From Brugia malayi (lineage: Eukaryota; Nematoda; Chromadorea; Rhabditida; Onchocercidae), in the NCBI RefSeq assembly GCF_000002995.4, contig NW_025062387.1, positions 1-18,819 on the forward strand: a stretch of 18,819 bases of DNA, read 5' to 3'. The notes below the pieces were generated by a model. That model worked only from the letters and a program-made list of their open reading frames with translations, was not told the DNA's origin and ran no database searches. Within the stretch, counting starts at the first letter, position 1, and each line of letters begins with the position of its first letter. Shown here one piece after another: positions 17,543 through 18,819 of this stretch. The translations under genes were made by a program, and so were the position numbers.

Positions 17543-18819
17543 TTGTTTTCACAATGTAGCATAATGTATGGACTGGAAAACCGACAGGTTAATATAGTTT
17601 TAATGAAGACGTTGACATATTTGTAACAATCTAGTGATACTTGCACCTGAAAAGATTGTGTCTCTGTGAAAACATAATCATACTAAGATATTAAGCAAAT
17701 TTTATTTCGAATAAAATGAAGTCGAAATGATAATTCATTAAGAAATAAGCGAGTTTTAGCTGGCTGAATCACTGTTCGAAGGATAATTTACTGAGCTTTA
17801 CAAAAATCTGAAAGTTTATTATTTTATGTTTTTTGGATCGTTCACTTTTCATTTTGTTTTGATTACACGTCTAATCAACTTATTGGCTATTTTCCAGTAT
17901 TGAACTGTCATCTGTCTCTTTCCTTCATCTACTTATTTTCAGTATTAAACTTCAAATACTGTTTAGCATCAGAAAGGTGATGTGTTTTTGTTGAAACCAA
18001 AAATGATATTTTCCCTTCATCTGAGCTCGACGTATTTCAAAGTGGAATGAAGTTGAAATGATCAAATTGTGAAGAAATAATTATGGTTTAATTTTCATTT
18101 TCGTTTAAGGATTTTCTAAGCCTACAAAATTCATTGCTGACCTTGGATGGTCTCTTTCACTTCAGAAAAAGATTTTTCACTCATTCCAAAAATAAATCCT
18201 TTTTTTTTAAACTTTGTAATAAAAAAACAAATGACTATTTTAACATCTATTTCTGTGTCTCTATTTCTAATTTCATCATTTCTATAAATCTTCATTAGAC
18301 ACAATTTAGAAGAGAAATGACGGTAAAATCAAGAACACGAATCTTAGAAAAATCGCTGTAGTTAGTGACAAAGAAAACTATGTTACTTTTGCCATAAAAT
18401 GCTTCCTTCCCTTCATATGCTTCTTCATGTGACATTTAAATTTAAAAACTTCATATGAACATTTAAAAGGGACATTTAAATTTACACACAGAATTCAAGC
18501 AGCAACAACGTATACTCTGCATGGAATATGTCACTAATCAATATTCGATATTGAATTCAGCCCAGTTATTTTCTTCGAAATAGCTAATCATAAATGTTAT
18601 CAATCCGTTTGATTTAAGCAAAATGAATAAAGTGAAAGGCTGAGACATATTTTTGGTCGATGTTTAAATTCTGCATAGTAATGATCAAAAAGCTTGAGAG
18701 AGCAAAAAATTCGAGAAAGAAGAATCAGTGACCAAATGCTATAAAACGAGATGAGATGAGCAGATATGTTGATTTGTAAGACGATCTTATTCGATTTTTG
18801 TCCTTTGAATTCAAACTTT

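Larger units (their letters stand above)
13397..18819. repeat. Direct repeat copy B, truncated by the right window edge
   Basis: Second copy of the 1-5289 sequence in the same orientation. The offset is 13396 at the left end and about 13530 at the right end. The change is explained almost entirely by the minisatellite being 135 bp longer here. Copy B is joined on its left to unique sequence (13277-13396) that copy A would also need upstream of the window. Both are therefore consistent with neighbouring repeats of one unit or with a single circle read past its start. Confidence 0.97.

Overview
The window is AT-rich animal DNA, most likely from the nuclear genome of a Wolbachia-associated filarial nematode. 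An arthropod carrying Wolbachia insertions is the main alternative. The reasons are spliced genes with short introns and TTTTCAG/TTTTTAG acceptors, a C2H2 zinc-finger gene, large non-coding spacers, and decayed fragments of three bacterial genes (ftsY, radA, RNase J) whose residues look Rickettsiales/Wolbachia-like. The species and the donor strain cannot be named from the sequence alone.

Layout. Positions 1-5289 (copy A) and 13397-18819 (copy B) are the same sequence in direct orientation. They differ mainly by one-base indels, many in homopolymers, and by the length of a 22-bp minisatellite (1070-1739 and 14453-15257). Homology reaches both window edges with no break, so the window reads as about 1.4 turns of a unit of roughly 13.4-13.5 kb. 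That fits a tandem array, a circle, or a contig with redundant ends. Between the copies, 5290-6200 is non-coding with microsatellites. A Wolbachia-type insertion with convergent ftsY (+) and radA (-) remnants lies at about 6206-7560. AT-rich spacer with an old tandem duplication covers 7561-8960. A minus-strand zinc-finger gene occupies 12151-8968, and 12164-13276 is spacer.

The zinc-finger gene is the main intact gene. Exon 1 (signal peptide plus acidic region) and exon 2 are followed by three alternative last exons. Each has the same splice phase, three zinc fingers and its own stop codon. An RNase J fragment is inserted between the first and second of these last exons. Four copies of one intronic element mark how the array grew by duplication.

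Inside the A/B repeat there is little convincing coding sequence. One 105-residue ORF is broken at different places in each copy, but is open when the two copies are compared, and has a poly(A) signal just downstream. The other items there are the minisatellite, a strong inverted repeat and a cluster of forkhead-type sites.
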